Of a stretch of DNA of 64,000 nucleotides, positions 28,768 through 38,658 are shown piece by piece. The notes under the pieces are model-generated. The model was not told the DNA's origin and ran no database searches. It worked only from the letters and a program-made list of their open reading frames with translations. The position numbers and the translations under genes are program-made. Position 1 is the stretch's first letter; every line of letters begins with the position of its first letter. Source of the stretch: Paenibacillus sacheonensis (GTDB lineage Bacteria > Bacillota > Bacilli > Paenibacillales > Paenibacillaceae); NCBI RefSeq assembly GCF_009909195.1, contig NZ_JAAAMU010000004.1, positions 1 to 64,000 of the forward strand. The letters run 5' to 3'.

Positions 28768-28806
28768 ATGAAGCATTTTTTTAAGGAGCGGACAGATCAC
28801 ATATGA
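28768..28806 (+). CDS. Possible 12-codon leader peptide overlapping nusB
   Basis: ATG at 28768 opens a 12-residue frame (MKHFFKERTDHI) whose TGA (28804-28806) overlaps the nusB ATG as ATGA. GGAGGAG stands eleven bases upstream inside the hairpin. The arrangement is what translational coupling would need. It may be chance; a 12-codon ORF has little statistical weight. Confidence 0.4.
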   Translation: MKHFFKERTDHI

Positions 28807-29255
28807 AACGAAGGTTAGCACGCGAAATCGTGGTACAAAGCTTGTACCAAATGGAAATGAACGAAGAGGCGACGACCGCCTCCGCGGTGGACATGCTGGT
28901 CGACGAGGTGCATGCCGAGAATGAAATCGAGGCGGATGCCGCAGACGTCGGCAAAGTCGATGATTATATTCGCAGCCTGCTTCAAGGCGTCATCGAGCAT
29001 AAAGCGGCGATCGACGATATGCTGCAGCATTATTTGACGGGCTGGCAGGTGGACCGGCTTTCGCGCGTGGACCGTCAAATTCTAAGGCTTGCGTGCTACG
29101 AGCTCGTATTCCGCGATGATGCCCCGCCAAAAGCGATCATTAACGAAGCTATCGAGCTGGCCAAGCATTTCGGAACGGACGAGTCCGGCAGATTCGTCAA
29201 CGGCGTTCTGGGACGCCTGCTGCATGCGCTCGACGAGCTTAAACCGAAAGCATAG
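28803..29255 (+). CDS. nusB: Transcription antitermination protein NusB
   Basis: A 150-residue all-helical protein (RRLAREIVVQSLYQMEM; WQVDRLSRVDRQILRLACYEL; FGTDESGRFVNGVLGRL). With NusE it binds boxA in rRNA leaders. Its own Shine-Dalgarno AAGGAG lies 14 bases upstream, farther than usual, which makes coupling to the preceding 12-codon frame plausible. It follows the DUF2273 gene and precedes folD. Confidence 0.95.
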   Translation: MKRRLAREIVVQSLYQMEMNEEATTASAVDMLVDEVHAENEIEADAADVGKVDDYIRSLLQGVIEHKAAIDDMLQHYLTGWQVDRLSRVDRQILRLACYELVFRDDAPPKAIINEAIELAKHFGTDESGRFVNGVLGRLLHALDELKPKA

Positions 29256-29294
29256 GCGTCGGTCCACAACCTGGCGTCTTCGGCGATTCAGACT

Positions 29295-29325
29295 AGCCCC
29301 TTGCGGCCTCATGGCGTAAGGGGCT
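29295..29325 (+). terminator. Hairpin between nusB and folD
   Basis: AGCCCCTTGCG pairs with CGTAAGGGGCT (one G-U). No T run follows, so it is at best a weak terminator or a processing/stability element. Confidence 0.45.
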
Positions 29326-29371
29326 TCCCGATAATCAAGCCCTGCGGGGACTTATATGAGGAGCGATTGAA

Positions 29372-30232
29372 GTGACAGCACAACGTATCGAAGGAAAAGC
29401 AATCTCGGATGCCATTCGAATCGAAATCGGCGAAGAAACGGCGAAACTAGCCGCGCAGGGCATCGTACCAGGCCTTGCCGTCGTCCTCGTCGGAGAAGAC
29501 CCGGCATCGAAAGTATACGTGGGAAGCAAAGAAAAGGCTTGTCAGCAACTAGGCTTCTATTCCGAAGTGCATAAGCTGGCCGCAGAGACATCGCAAGAAG
29601 AGCTTCTCGCCCTTATCGACCGCCTCAACCGGCAAGATACGATCCACGGCATACTCGTGCAGCTGCCGCTGCCCAAACATATCGACGAAAAATCGGTTAT
29701 CGATGCCATCAGCGCCGCGAAAGACGTGGATGGCTTCCATCCCGTCAGCGTCGGCAATCTCGTCATCGGCGACGATAGCCTTCTTCCTTGTACGCCAGCG
29801 GGCGTTATCGAGTTGATTAAACGGACGGGGATTGAAATCGCAGGCAAGCATGCCGTCGTTATCGGCCGCAGCAACATTGTCGGCAAACCCGTGTCGATGC
29901 TGCTTCTTCGCGAGCATGCGACCGTGACCATTTGCCACTCTCGTACGGCGAACATGGCCGATCTTGCGAAAACGGCGGATATTTTGGTCGTTGCGATCGG
30001 CAAAGCGAATGCGATCGGACGCGAATTCGTGAAGCCAGGCGCCGTCGTCATCGACGTGGGCATCAACCGACTCGAGAACGGCAAGCTTGCCGGAGACGTG
30101 AATTACGAGGATGTTCTGGATACGGCCGGCTACATTACCCCGGTTCCGGGCGGCGTAGGCCCGATGACCATTACGATGCTCATGCAAAACACGCTGAAAG
30201 CGGCGAAACAACAACAAGCAGCGAAGGAGTGA
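29372..30232 (+). CDS. folD: Bifunctional methylenetetrahydrofolate dehydrogenase/cyclohydrolase
   Basis: A 286-residue enzyme of one-carbon metabolism, interconverting 5,10-methylene- and 10-formyl-tetrahydrofolate with [18 protein letters not shown] carries the catalytic Lys, [11 protein letters not shown] and the ending [15 protein letters not shown] are signatures. GTG start (29372) with GAGGAG upstream. xseA begins eight bases after its stop. Confidence 0.97.
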   Translation: MTAQRIEGKAISDAIRIEIGEETAKLAAQGIVPGLAVVLVGEDPASKVYVGSKEKACQQLGFYSEVHKLAAETSQEELLALIDRLNRQDTIHGILVQLPLPKHIDEKSVIDAISAAKDVDGFHPVSVGNLVIGDDSLLPCTPAGVIELIKRTGIEIAGKHAVVIGRSNIVGKPVSMLLLREHATVTICHSRTANMADLAKTADILVVAIGKANAIGREFVKPGAVVIDVGINRLENGKLAGDVNYEDVLDTAGYITPVPGGVGPMTITMLMQNTLKAAKQQQAAKE

Positions 30233-30240
30233 GATCCGCC

Positions 30241-31593
30241 ATGGCTGACCGAACGCGCGTATTTTCGATCAAAGAAATCAACCGCTACATCGGGATGAAG
30301 TTGGAATCGGACGGCCTCTTGAGCGACGTGTGGCTGCGCGGCGAAATATCGAATTTCACGCACCACTCCAGCGGGCATATGTATTTTACGCTGAAGGACA
30401 AGGACAGCCGGCTGAAATGCATCATGTTCGCCTCTCATAATCAGCGTCTTCCGTTTATTCCGAAGGAAGGCGCGAAGGTGCTGGCACGCGGCAATGTTTC
30501 CGTGTACGAGCGGGACGGGAATTACCAGTTCTATTGCACGTCCATGCAGCCCGACGGCGTCGGCAGTCTCTATCTCGCTTACGAGCAATTGAAGCGCAAG
30601 CTGCAGGACGAAGGGCTGTTCGATGCCGTGCGCAAGCGCCCGATCCCCAAGTTCCCGAAGGCGATCGGTGTCATTACGTCCGCTACGGGAGCCGCCGTGC
30701 GGGATATATTGATCACGCTGCAGCGCCGACACCCTTCCGTGCCGGTGCTGCTTTTTCCTGTATCCGTGCAGGGAACGGGAGCTGCACCTTCGATTGTCAA
30801 GGCCATTGAAAACATGAACCGTTTGGGCGAAGTCGACGTATTAATAATTGGCCGGGGCGGCGGTTCGTTAGAAGAGCTATGGGCTTTTAACGAGGAAGCC
30901 GTCGCCCGGAGCATCGCGGCTTCGCGCATTCCGGTTATATCGGCGGTCGGTCACGAGACCGATTTTACGATCGCCGATTTTGTAGCGGACTTAAGGGCCG
31001 CTACGCCCACGGCGGCAGCCGAATTGGCAGTGACGAGCGTGCAAGAGCTGCAAGCGAAGCTGGCTCATATGGAGTCCAGGCTTACGCAGATGCTTCGCAT
31101 GACGCTCCAAGGGCGACAGGAAAGGCTGGCCCGGCTTCGCCGGTCTCCCGTATTCTTGAATCCGCGTAAATACGTCCTTCAACAAACGCAGCTGCTTGAC
31201 GTGATGCGGGAGCGCCTTCGGAATCGCGCATTAAGGCTTGCGGAGCGCAATCGCGTAAACTATCGGAACCTTCATAGCGCGCTGAGCCGGGCTCATCCCG
31301 GCGCTAGAGCCGCGCTAGCGTCGAAGCAGCTGCACCTGACTTCGGCTCGCCTTGAAGCCAGCATGGCAGCAGGCATGAAGGGAAAACGCCTGCAGCTGCT
31401 TTCTTCGATGCGGCAACTAGATGCGTTGAGCCCGCTTAAAGTCATGTCGAGAGGGTATAGTTTAGTATATGACGAGCACGGAAATAAATTGGTTAAGTCC
31501 GTATCGGACGTCCAGCTTGGCGACTTGATCCACGTGAAAGTGTCGGATGGTCAGCTGGAATGCCAGGTATGGGGATTGAAAGGGGAGGCGTAA
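30241..31593 (+). CDS. xseA: Exodeoxyribonuclease VII large subunit
   Basis: A 450-residue protein. The N-terminal OB fold (VWLRGEISNFTHHSSGHMYF) is followed by the catalytic domain (IGVITSATGAAVRDI; IIGRGGGSLEELWAFN; VGHETDFTIADFVAD) and a long coiled-coil region (about 290-400). With XseB it degrades single-stranded DNA. The ATG lies eight bases after folD. Confidence 0.96.
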   Translation: MADRTRVFSIKEINRYIGMKLESDGLLSDVWLRGEISNFTHHSSGHMYFTLKDKDSRLKCIMFASHNQRLPFIPKEGAKVLARGNVSVYERDGNYQFYCTSMQPDGVGSLYLAYEQLKRKLQDEGLFDAVRKRPIPKFPKAIGVITSATGAAVRDILITLQRRHPSVPVLLFPVSVQGTGAAPSIVKAIENMNRLGEVDVLIIGRGGGSLEELWAFNEEAVARSIAASRIPVISAVGHETDFTIADFVADLRAATPTAAAELAVTSVQELQAKLAHMESRLTQMLRMTLQGRQERLARLRRSPVFLNPRKYVLQQTQLLDVMRERLRNRALRLAERNRVNYRNLHSALSRAHPGARAALASKQLHLTSARLEASMAAGMKGKRLQLLSSMRQLDALSPLKVMSRGYSLVYDEHGNKLVKSVSDVQLGDLIHVKVSDGQLECQVWGLKGEA

Positions 31594-31595
31594 GC

Positions 31596-31868
31596 ATGGC
31601 GGCGAAGGAGAAAGAAAAAGAGAAGGCAGCTGAAGAAATCAGCTTCGAAACGGCTATGGAACGTCTCGAAGACATCGTCGGCAAGCTGGAAAGCGGCGAC
31701 GTTCCGCTGGAAACGGCGATCGAGCTGTTCCAGGAAGGCATGAAGCTCTCGCAGCTATGCGGCTCCAAGCTCGAGCAGGTCGAACGGAAGATCGAAGTGT
31801 TGATCGAGTCCGAGAACGGCCTGCAACGAAAACCGTTTGCGCCCGCGAACGAGGATAAAGGGGATTAA
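31596..31868 (+). CDS. xseB: Exodeoxyribonuclease VII small subunit
   Basis: A 90-residue protein with the family helical pair (SFETAMERLEDIVGKLESGDVPLETAIELFQEG). The N-terminus is a run of Lys/Glu/Ala. GGGGAGG lies seven bases before the ATG, two bases after xseA. The longer open frame upstream is not used. Confidence 0.95.
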   Translation: MAAKEKEKEKAAEEISFETAMERLEDIVGKLESGDVPLETAIELFQEGMKLSQLCGSKLEQVERKIEVLIESENGLQRKPFAPANEDKGD

Positions 31869-31870
31869 GC

Positions 31871-32782
31871 GTGAAAACGTCGATTTCGCTATCAGACTAT
31901 TTAAACCGCTCCGTCTTGGAGATCGAAGAGGCGCTGCGCGCTTCCATTCCGCAGGAATGGGATATCCCGCCGGCGCTTCGGGAGTCTATGATGTATTCCT
32001 TGGAGGCCGGAGGCAAGCGGCTGCGGCCGATTCTCGTCCTTAGCGCGGCGGAGGCTGTCAGCCGGAATGCGAATGCACGAAACATCGCGATGCCGATCGC
32101 ATGCGCAATCGAAATGATTCATACGTACTCTCTCATCCACGACGATTTGCCTGCGATGGATAACGACGATTATCGGCGGGGCAAGCCGACGAATCATAAA
32201 GTTTATGGCGAAGCGATGGCGATTTTAGCCGGTGACGGGCTGCTGACGCATGCCTTTTACGCCGTCACCCGATCTGCCGCGCTGGGCGCTACGCCAGAGA
32301 CGGCGCTTGCGATCGTGTCGGATTTGTCCAGACTCGCCGGCGCGCCCGGGATGGTCGGCGGACAGGCGGCGGACATGCTTGGCGAGCAGGGCGTAACTTC
32401 GCTCGAAGAGCTGGAATACATTCATCTGCATAAGACAAGCGACCTCGTCGTCTTCTCTGTGCTGGCCGGCGCGCGTATCGGCGGGGCTTCGCCCACTCAG
32501 CTGGAATCGATGCAGACTTTCGCGCGCAAGCTCGGGCTGGCCTTCCAAATCCAAGACGATATTTTGGATTTGATCGGAGACGAAGCCAAGCTGGGCAAAC
32601 CGGTTCAAAGCGACGTGGAAGAACAAAAGGTCACCTATCCGTATTTGATCGGCATGGAAGCCAGCGAGAAGCTCGTCGAACGCCTGACCCAGGAAGCGAA
32701 GCAGGCACTGGAGGAAGCGAAGCTGGCCATGCCGGATAGGCTGCATGCGATAGCCGATTATTTGATGCGCAGAGACCATTAG
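31871..32782 (+). CDS. ispA: Farnesyl diphosphate synthase
   Basis: A 303-residue prenyltransferase. The first aspartate-rich motif is HDDLPAMDNDDYRRGKP and the second QIQDDILD. It joins isopentenyl and dimethylallyl diphosphates into farnesyl diphosphate for undecaprenol, quinones and haem side chains. GTG start (31871) with AAGGGG upstream, two bases after xseB. dxs, which supplies the same pathway, follows. Confidence 0.96.
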   Translation: MKTSISLSDYLNRSVLEIEEALRASIPQEWDIPPALRESMMYSLEAGGKRLRPILVLSAAEAVSRNANARNIAMPIACAIEMIHTYSLIHDDLPAMDNDDYRRGKPTNHKVYGEAMAILAGDGLLTHAFYAVTRSAALGATPETALAIVSDLSRLAGAPGMVGGQAADMLGEQGVTSLEELEYIHLHKTSDLVVFSVLAGARIGGASPTQLESMQTFARKLGLAFQIQDDILDLIGDEAKLGKPVQSDVEEQKVTYPYLIGMEASEKLVERLTQEAKQALEEAKLAMPDRLHAIADYLMRRDH

Positions 32783-32815
32783 CTACCCCGATCGTGGGCT
32801 TCTGCCGCGAACTAT

Positions 32816-32823
32816 GATATAAT
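32816..32823 (+). promoter_or_regulatory. Candidate promoter of dxs
   Basis: TGATATAAT gives a consensus -10 (32818-32823) with an upstream TG; no clear -35. The gap of 103 bases after ispA would fit a secondary promoter. Confidence 0.4.
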
Positions 32824-32885
32824 CTAGCCAAGTTTGACGAAAGTTGGACAACGGGAACTGTAAGCCGGGAAAGCGAGGAACGATC

Positions 32886-34784
32886 GTGTTGCTTGAACAT
32901 ATTAACGAGCCCAAAGATTTGAAGTCCTTGTCGATCGCGCAGCTGGAGCAGCTGGCGGCCGAGATTCGCACGTTTCTGATCGAGAAACTGTCGTCGACGG
33001 GCGGACATCTTGCTCCCAATTTGGGAGTTGTCGAGCTTACCTTAGCGCTGCATTATTTATTCGACAGCCCGCAGGATAAGTTTATTTTCGATGTGGGCCA
33101 TCAATCATACGTCCATAAAATGTTGACTGGCCGCAGGGACCAGTTCGATACATTGCGTCAATATAAAGGGCTGTGCGGTTTCGTGAAGCGCGCCGAAAGC
33201 CCGCATGACGTCTGGGAAGCCGGGCACAGCAGCACTTCGCTCTCCGCTGCGATGGGCATGGCGCTTGCCCGCGATCTGAAAGGCGACAAGAATAAAGTCG
33301 TCGCGGTGATCGGGGACGGCGCGCTGACGGGCGGGATGGCGCTAGAAGCGCTTAATCACATCGGCCATGAGAAGAAGAATCTGATGGTCATCCTGAACGA
33401 CAATGAAATGTCGATCGCGCCGAACGTCGGAGCCTTGCATCACTATCTTGGCAAAATCCGTACGGATCGCCACTATCAGAAGGCCAAAGAAGAGTTGAAT
33501 CAGTTCTTGAACAAAATCCCCGCGATCGGCGGCAAGCTGGCCAAAACCGCGGAACGGCTCAAGGACAGCATCAAATACCTGCTGATGAGCGGCATTTTGT
33601 TCGAACAGTTCGGCTTCACCTATCTGGGGCCGGTCGACGGACACGACCTGACGCAGCTGACCGAGCTGCTCGATCAGGCAAGCCGCGTGCCGGGTCCGGT
33701 ACTCGTGCACGTGCTGACCGTCAAAGGCAAAGGCTATTCGCCGGCCGAAGCGGATTCGTTCAAATGGCACGGCGCTTCGCCGTACAAGATCGAATCGGGC
33801 CAGATGCTGAAAGCCGTCGGACCTCCGATGTATACGGAAGTATTCAGCGAGGCGCTGATGGAATTAGCGGAGCAGGACAAACGGATCGTCGCCGTCACGC
33901 CTGCCATGCCCGGCGGATCCGGATTGCTGAAGTTCGCCGAACGTTATCCCGACCGCATGATCGACGTCGGCATCGCGGAGCAGCATGCGGCTACGATGTG
34001 CGCCGCGCTTGCCATGGAAGGCTTGAAGCCGGTCTATGCCGTATACTCCACGTTCCTGCAGCGCGCCTACGATCAAGTCGTGCATGACATCTGCCGGCAG
34101 AACGCTAACGTGGTATTCGCGATCGACCGTGCCGGATTCGTCGGCGCGGACGGCGAGACGCATCAAGGCGTCTATGACATACCGTTCCTGCGCCATATTC
34201 CGAATATGGCCATCATGATGCCGAAGGATGAGAACGAGCTCCGCCGCATGATGAAGACGGCCGTGGATTACGACGACGGTCCGATCGCGATTCGTTATCC
34301 GCGGATAAGCGGTCTTGGCGTGACGATCGAGAAAGAGATGAAACCGATTCCGTTCGGCACGTGGGAAACGCTGCGTGACGGCGATTCGGCGGTCATCGCG
34401 GCGATCGGTCCGATGATTCCGGTAGCCGAGGAAGCGGCTGAGCTGTTGAAACGCGAAGGCTTGAATGTCCGCGTCATCAATGCGCGGTTCATTAAACCGT
34501 TGGACGAAGCGATGCTTCTGAAGATCGCGGACGAAGGCCTGCCGATGCTGGTGCTGGAAGAAGGCTCGGAGCAGGGCGGTCTGGGCAGTGCCATCATGGA
34601 GTTCTATTCGCTGCAGCACAAAGACGACATGCGCGTCCGTATCGTCGGGGTTCCCGATCTATTCGTCGAGCATGGCTCGGTGAAAGAACAGCGCCTTGAA
34701 GTCGGATTGACGCCTGATCGCGTCGCAGGCGAATTGATTACGCTGCTTCCGCGCCTACGCAAACGCGTACCCGGTCAGGTATAA
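32886..34784 (+). CDS. dxs: 1-deoxy-D-xylulose-5-phosphate synthase
   Basis: A 632-residue thiamine-diphosphate enzyme that makes DXP from pyruvate and glyceraldehyde-3-phosphate, the entry to the MEP pathway. [15 protein letters not shown]...NDNEMSI is the ThDP motif; the C-terminal transketolase domain includes [16 protein letters not shown]. The GTG at 32886 has GAGG seven bases upstream; a longer in-frame extension from 32844 is unlikely. Confidence 0.96.
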   Translation: MLLEHINEPKDLKSLSIAQLEQLAAEIRTFLIEKLSSTGGHLAPNLGVVELTLALHYLFDSPQDKFIFDVGHQSYVHKMLTGRRDQFDTLRQYKGLCGFVKRAESPHDVWEAGHSSTSLSAAMGMALARDLKGDKNKVVAVIGDGALTGGMALEALNHIGHEKKNLMVILNDNEMSIAPNVGALHHYLGKIRTDRHYQKAKEELNQFLNKIPAIGGKLAKTAERLKDSIKYLLMSGILFEQFGFTYLGPVDGHDLTQLTELLDQASRVPGPVLVHVLTVKGKGYSPAEADSFKWHGASPYKIESGQMLKAVGPPMYTEVFSEALMELAEQDKRIVAVTPAMPGGSGLLKFAERYPDRMIDVGIAEQHAATMCAALAMEGLKPVYAVYSTFLQRAYDQVVHDICRQNANVVFAIDRAGFVGADGETHQGVYDIPFLRHIPNMAIMMPKDENELRRMMKTAVDYDDGPIAIRYPRISGLGVTIEKEMKPIPFGTWETLRDGDSAVIAAIGPMIPVAEEAAELLKREGLNVRVINARFIKPLDEAMLLKIADEGLPMLVLEEGSEQGGLGSAIMEFYSLQHKDDMRVRIVGVPDLFVEHGSVKEQRLEVGLTPDRVAGELITLLPRLRKRVPGQV

Positions 34785-34805
34785 GAAACAGGAGATTCCG
34801 AACAG

Positions 34806-35624
34806 ATGACGATTGCAAAAGAACGAATAGACGTGCTGCTCGTGGAGCAAGGATATTACGACAGCCGCGTCAAAGCAAAAGCGGCGTTAATGGCAGGCCT
34901 CGTCATCGTTGACGGCGAGCGAATCGAGAAAAGCGGGATGAAGGTGCCGAGAACCGCGTCAATCACCGTCAAAGGCGCGCTGCACCCATACGTCAGCCGC
35001 GGCGGACTGAAGCTGGAGAAAGCGATCAAAGCATTCGGCTTGGAACTTGAGGGTGCCGTCATGCTGGATATCGGCGCATCGACCGGAGGCTTCACGGATT
35101 GCGCGCTTCAGCATGGTGCCGTGTACGTATATGCATTAGACGTGGGATACAACCAGCTGGACTGGTCCCTTCGTCAGGATGACCGCGTCAACGTGATGGA
35201 GCGGACGAATTTTCGCTACACCGTTCCGGAGGATTTGAAAGGTCCGGAGCCGACGTTTGCGACGATAGATGTATCGTTCATATCATTGAAGCTGATCCTG
35301 CCGGCGCTCGGAACGCTGCTGAGGCCGGGTTCCGGAATTGTCGCCTTAATCAAGCCGCAGTTCGAAGCGGGACGGGAGAAGGTCGGTAAGTCGGGCGTCG
35401 TGCGTGAAGCATCGACGCATAGGGAAGTGCTTCACCAAGTGCTCGGCTTCGCGGCCGGTCAAGGATATGCACTGAAGCAGCTGACATTCTCCCCGATCAC
35501 GGGCGGAGAAGGAAACATTGAATTTCTGGCTTATTGGCAATGGGAACCGGGCACGGATATTGCTGCCCCGGACGATGCGTTGATTTCGGCGGTCGTCGAA
35601 GGTGCCGCTCAAACGTTTTCTTAG
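34806..35624 (+). CDS. yqxC: TlyA-family rRNA 2'-O-methyltransferase (YqxC)
   Basis: A 272-residue protein. An N-terminal S4 RNA-binding domain (ERIDVLLVEQGYYDSRVKAKAALMAG) is followed by an FtsJ-type SAM domain with motif I LDIGASTGGFTDCAL and IDVSFISLKLILPAL. TlyA methylates ribose in 16S and 23S rRNA in mycobacteria; the Bacillus homologue is less studied. Position between dxs and argR is conserved. Confidence 0.92.
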   Translation: MTIAKERIDVLLVEQGYYDSRVKAKAALMAGLVIVDGERIEKSGMKVPRTASITVKGALHPYVSRGGLKLEKAIKAFGLELEGAVMLDIGASTGGFTDCALQHGAVYVYALDVGYNQLDWSLRQDDRVNVMERTNFRYTVPEDLKGPEPTFATIDVSFISLKLILPALGTLLRPGSGIVALIKPQFEAGREKVGKSGVVREASTHREVLHQVLGFAAGQGYALKQLTFSPITGGEGNIEFLAYWQWEPGTDIAAPDDALISAVVEGAAQTFS

Positions 35625-35663
35625 CCTTCGTTTCGTTTAGAATGCGATGTATGGGATAAATGA

Positions 35664-35707
35664 AGTCTTTTCTGCAGACGATCTCGTCGGCCGGAAAGGC
35701 TTTTTTT
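35664..35707 (+). terminator. Terminator after yqxC
   Basis: AGTCTTTTC (35664-35672) pairs with GAAAGGCT (35694-35701, one bulge and one G-U), followed by seven T. The remaining gap to 35857 holds no other clear signal. Confidence 0.7.
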
Positions 35708-35856
35708 GTCTCCCCCTTTGCATTCGGCGAAATATTTGGTAAGATAAGTACGAAAGCAAACAAGTGTTCGGTGTTTGCGAAAGAAGCATCGAAGAGGAAA
35801 TAATACCCGAGACGCGAAATGATTAGAGGGATTCTTTCTAGCGCGGGAGGGAGCTT

Positions 35857-36318
35857 ATGGGAAACTTCGGTGACTGGCTGGTTATGATCGTTGCCGGCGG
35901 ACTGTTGGTCTATTGGCTGTATCGGGGGTTCTATCGTTGGCTGCATGAACCGCCGGGCATGAATACGAAGCTGCTGCTCAGCGATGCAGAGGATGTCAAG
36001 GAAGACGACGTGAACGTGCAGTTTTTGGAGAAGGCCGGCTACGAAGTAACGCATGGCAAGTATCGGGTGCCGTTAACGATTGATCTGGATGGGACGATTT
36101 TACAGAGCCGATTATTCATCGACTTAATTGCCGAGAAAGACGGTAAGCATTATATAGTGAAGACTGCGCGCGAGCGGATGCCCATAGATTGGACAGGCAG
36201 CGGGGTCAGGGACCGGCTGCTCGTCTATGCGCTCCTATTGCCGAATTGCGAAGGCGTTTTGTTCGTGGACCATAAGGAATCCGTTATTCGGACGATTACG
36301 TTCCGGCTCGGATCCTAA
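35857..36318 (+). CDS. Unrecognised membrane-anchored protein, possibly a degenerate PD-(D/E)XK fold
   Basis: A 153-residue protein. One membrane helix (about residues 7-23) is followed by a short basic stretch and a soluble domain. The segment SRLFIDLIAEKDGKHYIVKTA followed later by VRDRLLVYALLL resembles the core of RecB/Cas4-like nucleases (Asp89, then a strand, then the Q/R-x3-Y helix). The Glu-x-Lys pair of active enzymes is missing (K102 and A104). It lies between yqxC and argR, a place without such a gene in B. subtilis. No function can be assigned. GGGAGGGAG precedes the ATG. Confidence 0.75.
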   Translation: MGNFGDWLVMIVAGGLLVYWLYRGFYRWLHEPPGMNTKLLLSDAEDVKEDDVNVQFLEKAGYEVTHGKYRVPLTIDLDGTILQSRLFIDLIAEKDGKHYIVKTARERMPIDWTGSGVRDRLLVYALLLPNCEGVLFVDHKESVIRTITFRLGS

Positions 36319-36333
36319 CTCGAGGAGGATAAC

Positions 36334-36783
36334 ATGAAGAGCGTTCGTCAAATGAAAATTCGCGAACTGATTACGAGCCAAATCATCGAGACGCAGGATG
36401 ACTTGGTTGAATCGCTGAGAAAGGCCGGGCTTCAAGTGACGCAAGCGACCGTTTCCCGCGACATCAAAGAAATGCAGCTCATCAAGGTGCCGATCGAGGA
36501 CGGGAAATACAAGTATTCCATTCCGCAGGAAACCCGCGTCCATTCGATATCTAAGCTGAAGCGCACCTTGTCCGATCATTTCCTGCATATCGATTTCACC
36601 AATAATTTGGTGGTCATGAAGTGCTTGCCGGGCACTGCGAACGCCATATGCGCCATGATCGATAATATGGAGTGGGTCGAGGTCATGGGGACGATTTGCG
36701 GAGACGACACGATTCTTATTATTTGCCGGACGCAGACCCAAAGCGGAGAAATCGTGGATCGTTTGCTTGGTCTGATGAATTAA
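36334..36783 (+). CDS. argR: Arginine repressor (AhrC/ArgR)
   Basis: A 149-residue regulator. The N-terminal winged helix (IRELITSQIIETQDDLVESL...VTQATVSRDIKEMQLIKV) and the C-terminal hexamerisation/arginine domain (MGTICGDDTILIICRT) are intact. It represses arginine synthesis and activates its breakdown when arginine is present. GAGGAGG precedes the ATG. Order argR-recN-spoIVB-spo0A matches B. subtilis. Confidence 0.96.
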   Translation: MKSVRQMKIRELITSQIIETQDDLVESLRKAGLQVTQATVSRDIKEMQLIKVPIEDGKYKYSIPQETRVHSISKLKRTLSDHFLHIDFTNNLVVMKCLPGTANAICAMIDNMEWVEVMGTICGDDTILIICRTQTQSGEIVDRLLGLMN

Positions 36784-36843
36784 AGATTGGCTGGTTATCA
36801 ACGTTGAAAGACGCATATTAACATGCTAAGGAGGAGAAATTCT

Positions 36844-38544
36844 ATGCTTCGCGAGCTGTCTATTCGGAATTTGGCAGTCATTGAGCAAGTATCCGTGAAA
36901 TTTCACGATGGGTTTCATGTCTTGACAGGTGAGACGGGTGCCGGCAAATCGATACTGATTGACGCACTCAGCCTTGTCGTCGGCGGCAGAGGCGCTTCGG
37001 ACATGGTTCGATACGGCTGCGATAAAGCCGAGATCGAGGCGATGTTCGAACTGTCAGTTGCTCATCCGATCTGGTCCATTTTGAATACGTTCGGGATACA
37101 GGCTTCGCCCGAAGAGGGGCTTGTCATTCGCCGCGAGCTTTCCACGCAGGGTAAAAGCGTCAGCCGCGTGAATGGACATATCGTCACCTTATCGATGCTT
37201 CGCGAAGCAGGAGAATGCCTCGTTAATATTCATGGCCAGCATGAACATCAATCGCTGCTTCGAACGGAGAAGCACTTGGAATGGCTCGATTCTTATGCTG
37301 GGGATGCCGTCCTCGGGACGCTGGAGTCGTACCGTCTTGTTTACAAGCAATATGAGAAAGTGCGTGCCGAATTGAAGAATTTGGAGGAATCGTCCAGACA
37401 AAATATGCAGATGCTGGACTTATACCGATTCCAGATCGAAGAGATCGCCTCCGCTCGGTTAAAGCCGGGCGAAGACGAAGCATTAGCGGAAGAAAGACAG
37501 AAGCTCATGTCGGCTGTCAAGCGCCGTGACTCGGCCGCTGAGGCATATAGTCTGCTTCACGGCCCGAAAGGGCTGGACGCGATCAGCAAAGCCGTCATCA
37601 AAGTGACCGACATCCGTGATTACGATCCGCAAGTCGTCGATCCGCTGCTGGAGCAATTGCAATCGGCCTTTTACCAACTGGAAGACGCCGTATTCCAACT
37701 GCGCGATTATCGCGACGGCGTGGAGTCGGATCCGGAACGGCTGACGGACATCGAAGATCGTATCGATCTTATCAACAACCTGAAACGGAAATACGGGGAA
37801 ACCATCCCCGATATTATAGCCTACTTGGGCAGCATTGAGTCGGAAGCGGACAAAATCGAAAACCGCGATGCGCATTTGGCTCGTCTCCAACGGGAGCTCT
37901 CCGCGCTGCTGACGGATTGTACGGCTCTCGGATTGCAGCTATCGTCGCTTCGCCGCAAAGCAGCGGACCGGCTTGCTTCCGCGATCGAGAGCGAGCTGCG
38001 CCAGCTTCAGATGGAACGCACGACATTCCGCGTACGGCTGGAGCAGCAGCCGATCGGAGACAATTACAAGCTCCACGCCAACGGAATCGACGAGGCTGCA
38101 TTCCTTATCGCGCCGAATCCGGGGGAGCCGCTTAAACCGATCAGCAAGATCGCTTCCGGCGGAGAAATGTCCCGTATTATGCTCGCCTTGAAAACCATCT
38201 TCGCTTCCATTGATAAAGTGCCGGTACTCGTGTTCGACGAGGTCGACACCGGCGTCAGCGGCCGGGCTGCGCAGGCGATCGCGGAGAAAATGGCCCGTTT
38301 GTCGAGTCAATGCCAGGTATTCTCGATCACGCATCTGCCTCAGGTGGCATGCATGGCGGAGCATCATTATGAAATCAAGAAAACCATTATCGCTGAACGT
38401 ACGTCGACGCGCGTCACGGAGCTGAACGCATTAAATCGGATCGAAGAGCTTGCCCGTATGTTAGGCGGGGTGGAAGTGACGGAAAAAACTCGCCATCATG
38501 CGCAAGAAATGCTTGACTTGGCTTATAAGCAGAAGGGGGCTTAA
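36844..38544 (+). CDS. recN: DNA repair protein RecN
   Basis: A 566-residue SMC-like ATPase. Walker A is TGETGAGKSILIDAL, long coiled coils cover about residues 160-380, and the C-terminal signature and Walker B are KIASGGEMSRIMLALK and VLVFDEVDTGVSG. It gathers double-strand breaks before recombination. AAGGAGGAG precedes the ATG at 36844; an in-frame upstream start at 36823 is less likely. Confidence 0.96.
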   Translation: MLRELSIRNLAVIEQVSVKFHDGFHVLTGETGAGKSILIDALSLVVGGRGASDMVRYGCDKAEIEAMFELSVAHPIWSILNTFGIQASPEEGLVIRRELSTQGKSVSRVNGHIVTLSMLREAGECLVNIHGQHEHQSLLRTEKHLEWLDSYAGDAVLGTLESYRLVYKQYEKVRAELKNLEESSRQNMQMLDLYRFQIEEIASARLKPGEDEALAEERQKLMSAVKRRDSAAEAYSLLHGPKGLDAISKAVIKVTDIRDYDPQVVDPLLEQLQSAFYQLEDAVFQLRDYRDGVESDPERLTDIEDRIDLINNLKRKYGETIPDIIAYLGSIESEADKIENRDAHLARLQRELSALLTDCTALGLQLSSLRRKAADRLASAIESELRQLQMERTTFRVRLEQQPIGDNYKLHANGIDEAAFLIAPNPGEPLKPISKIASGGEMSRIMLALKTIFASIDKVPVLVFDEVDTGVSGRAAQAIAEKMARLSSQCQVFSITHLPQVACMAEHHYEIKKTIIAERTSTRVTELNALNRIEELARMLGGVEVTEKTRHHAQEMLDLAYKQKGA

Positions 38545-38658
38545 TGGAACCCATTCAGGGAATGTTTTTGGCGACATAAAACAATAAGGGCAGGGATACC
38601 TTATAGGTACGCAAATGGCGAACCACCTTTCTCGTCAAGCGATTCAGCAGCAGGGAGC

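Noticed and set aside
38579..38620. A sigma-G or sigma-F promoter before spoIVB
   Set aside because: CATAAAAC resembles part of a -10, but no -35 at a suitable distance could be found, so it was not listed.
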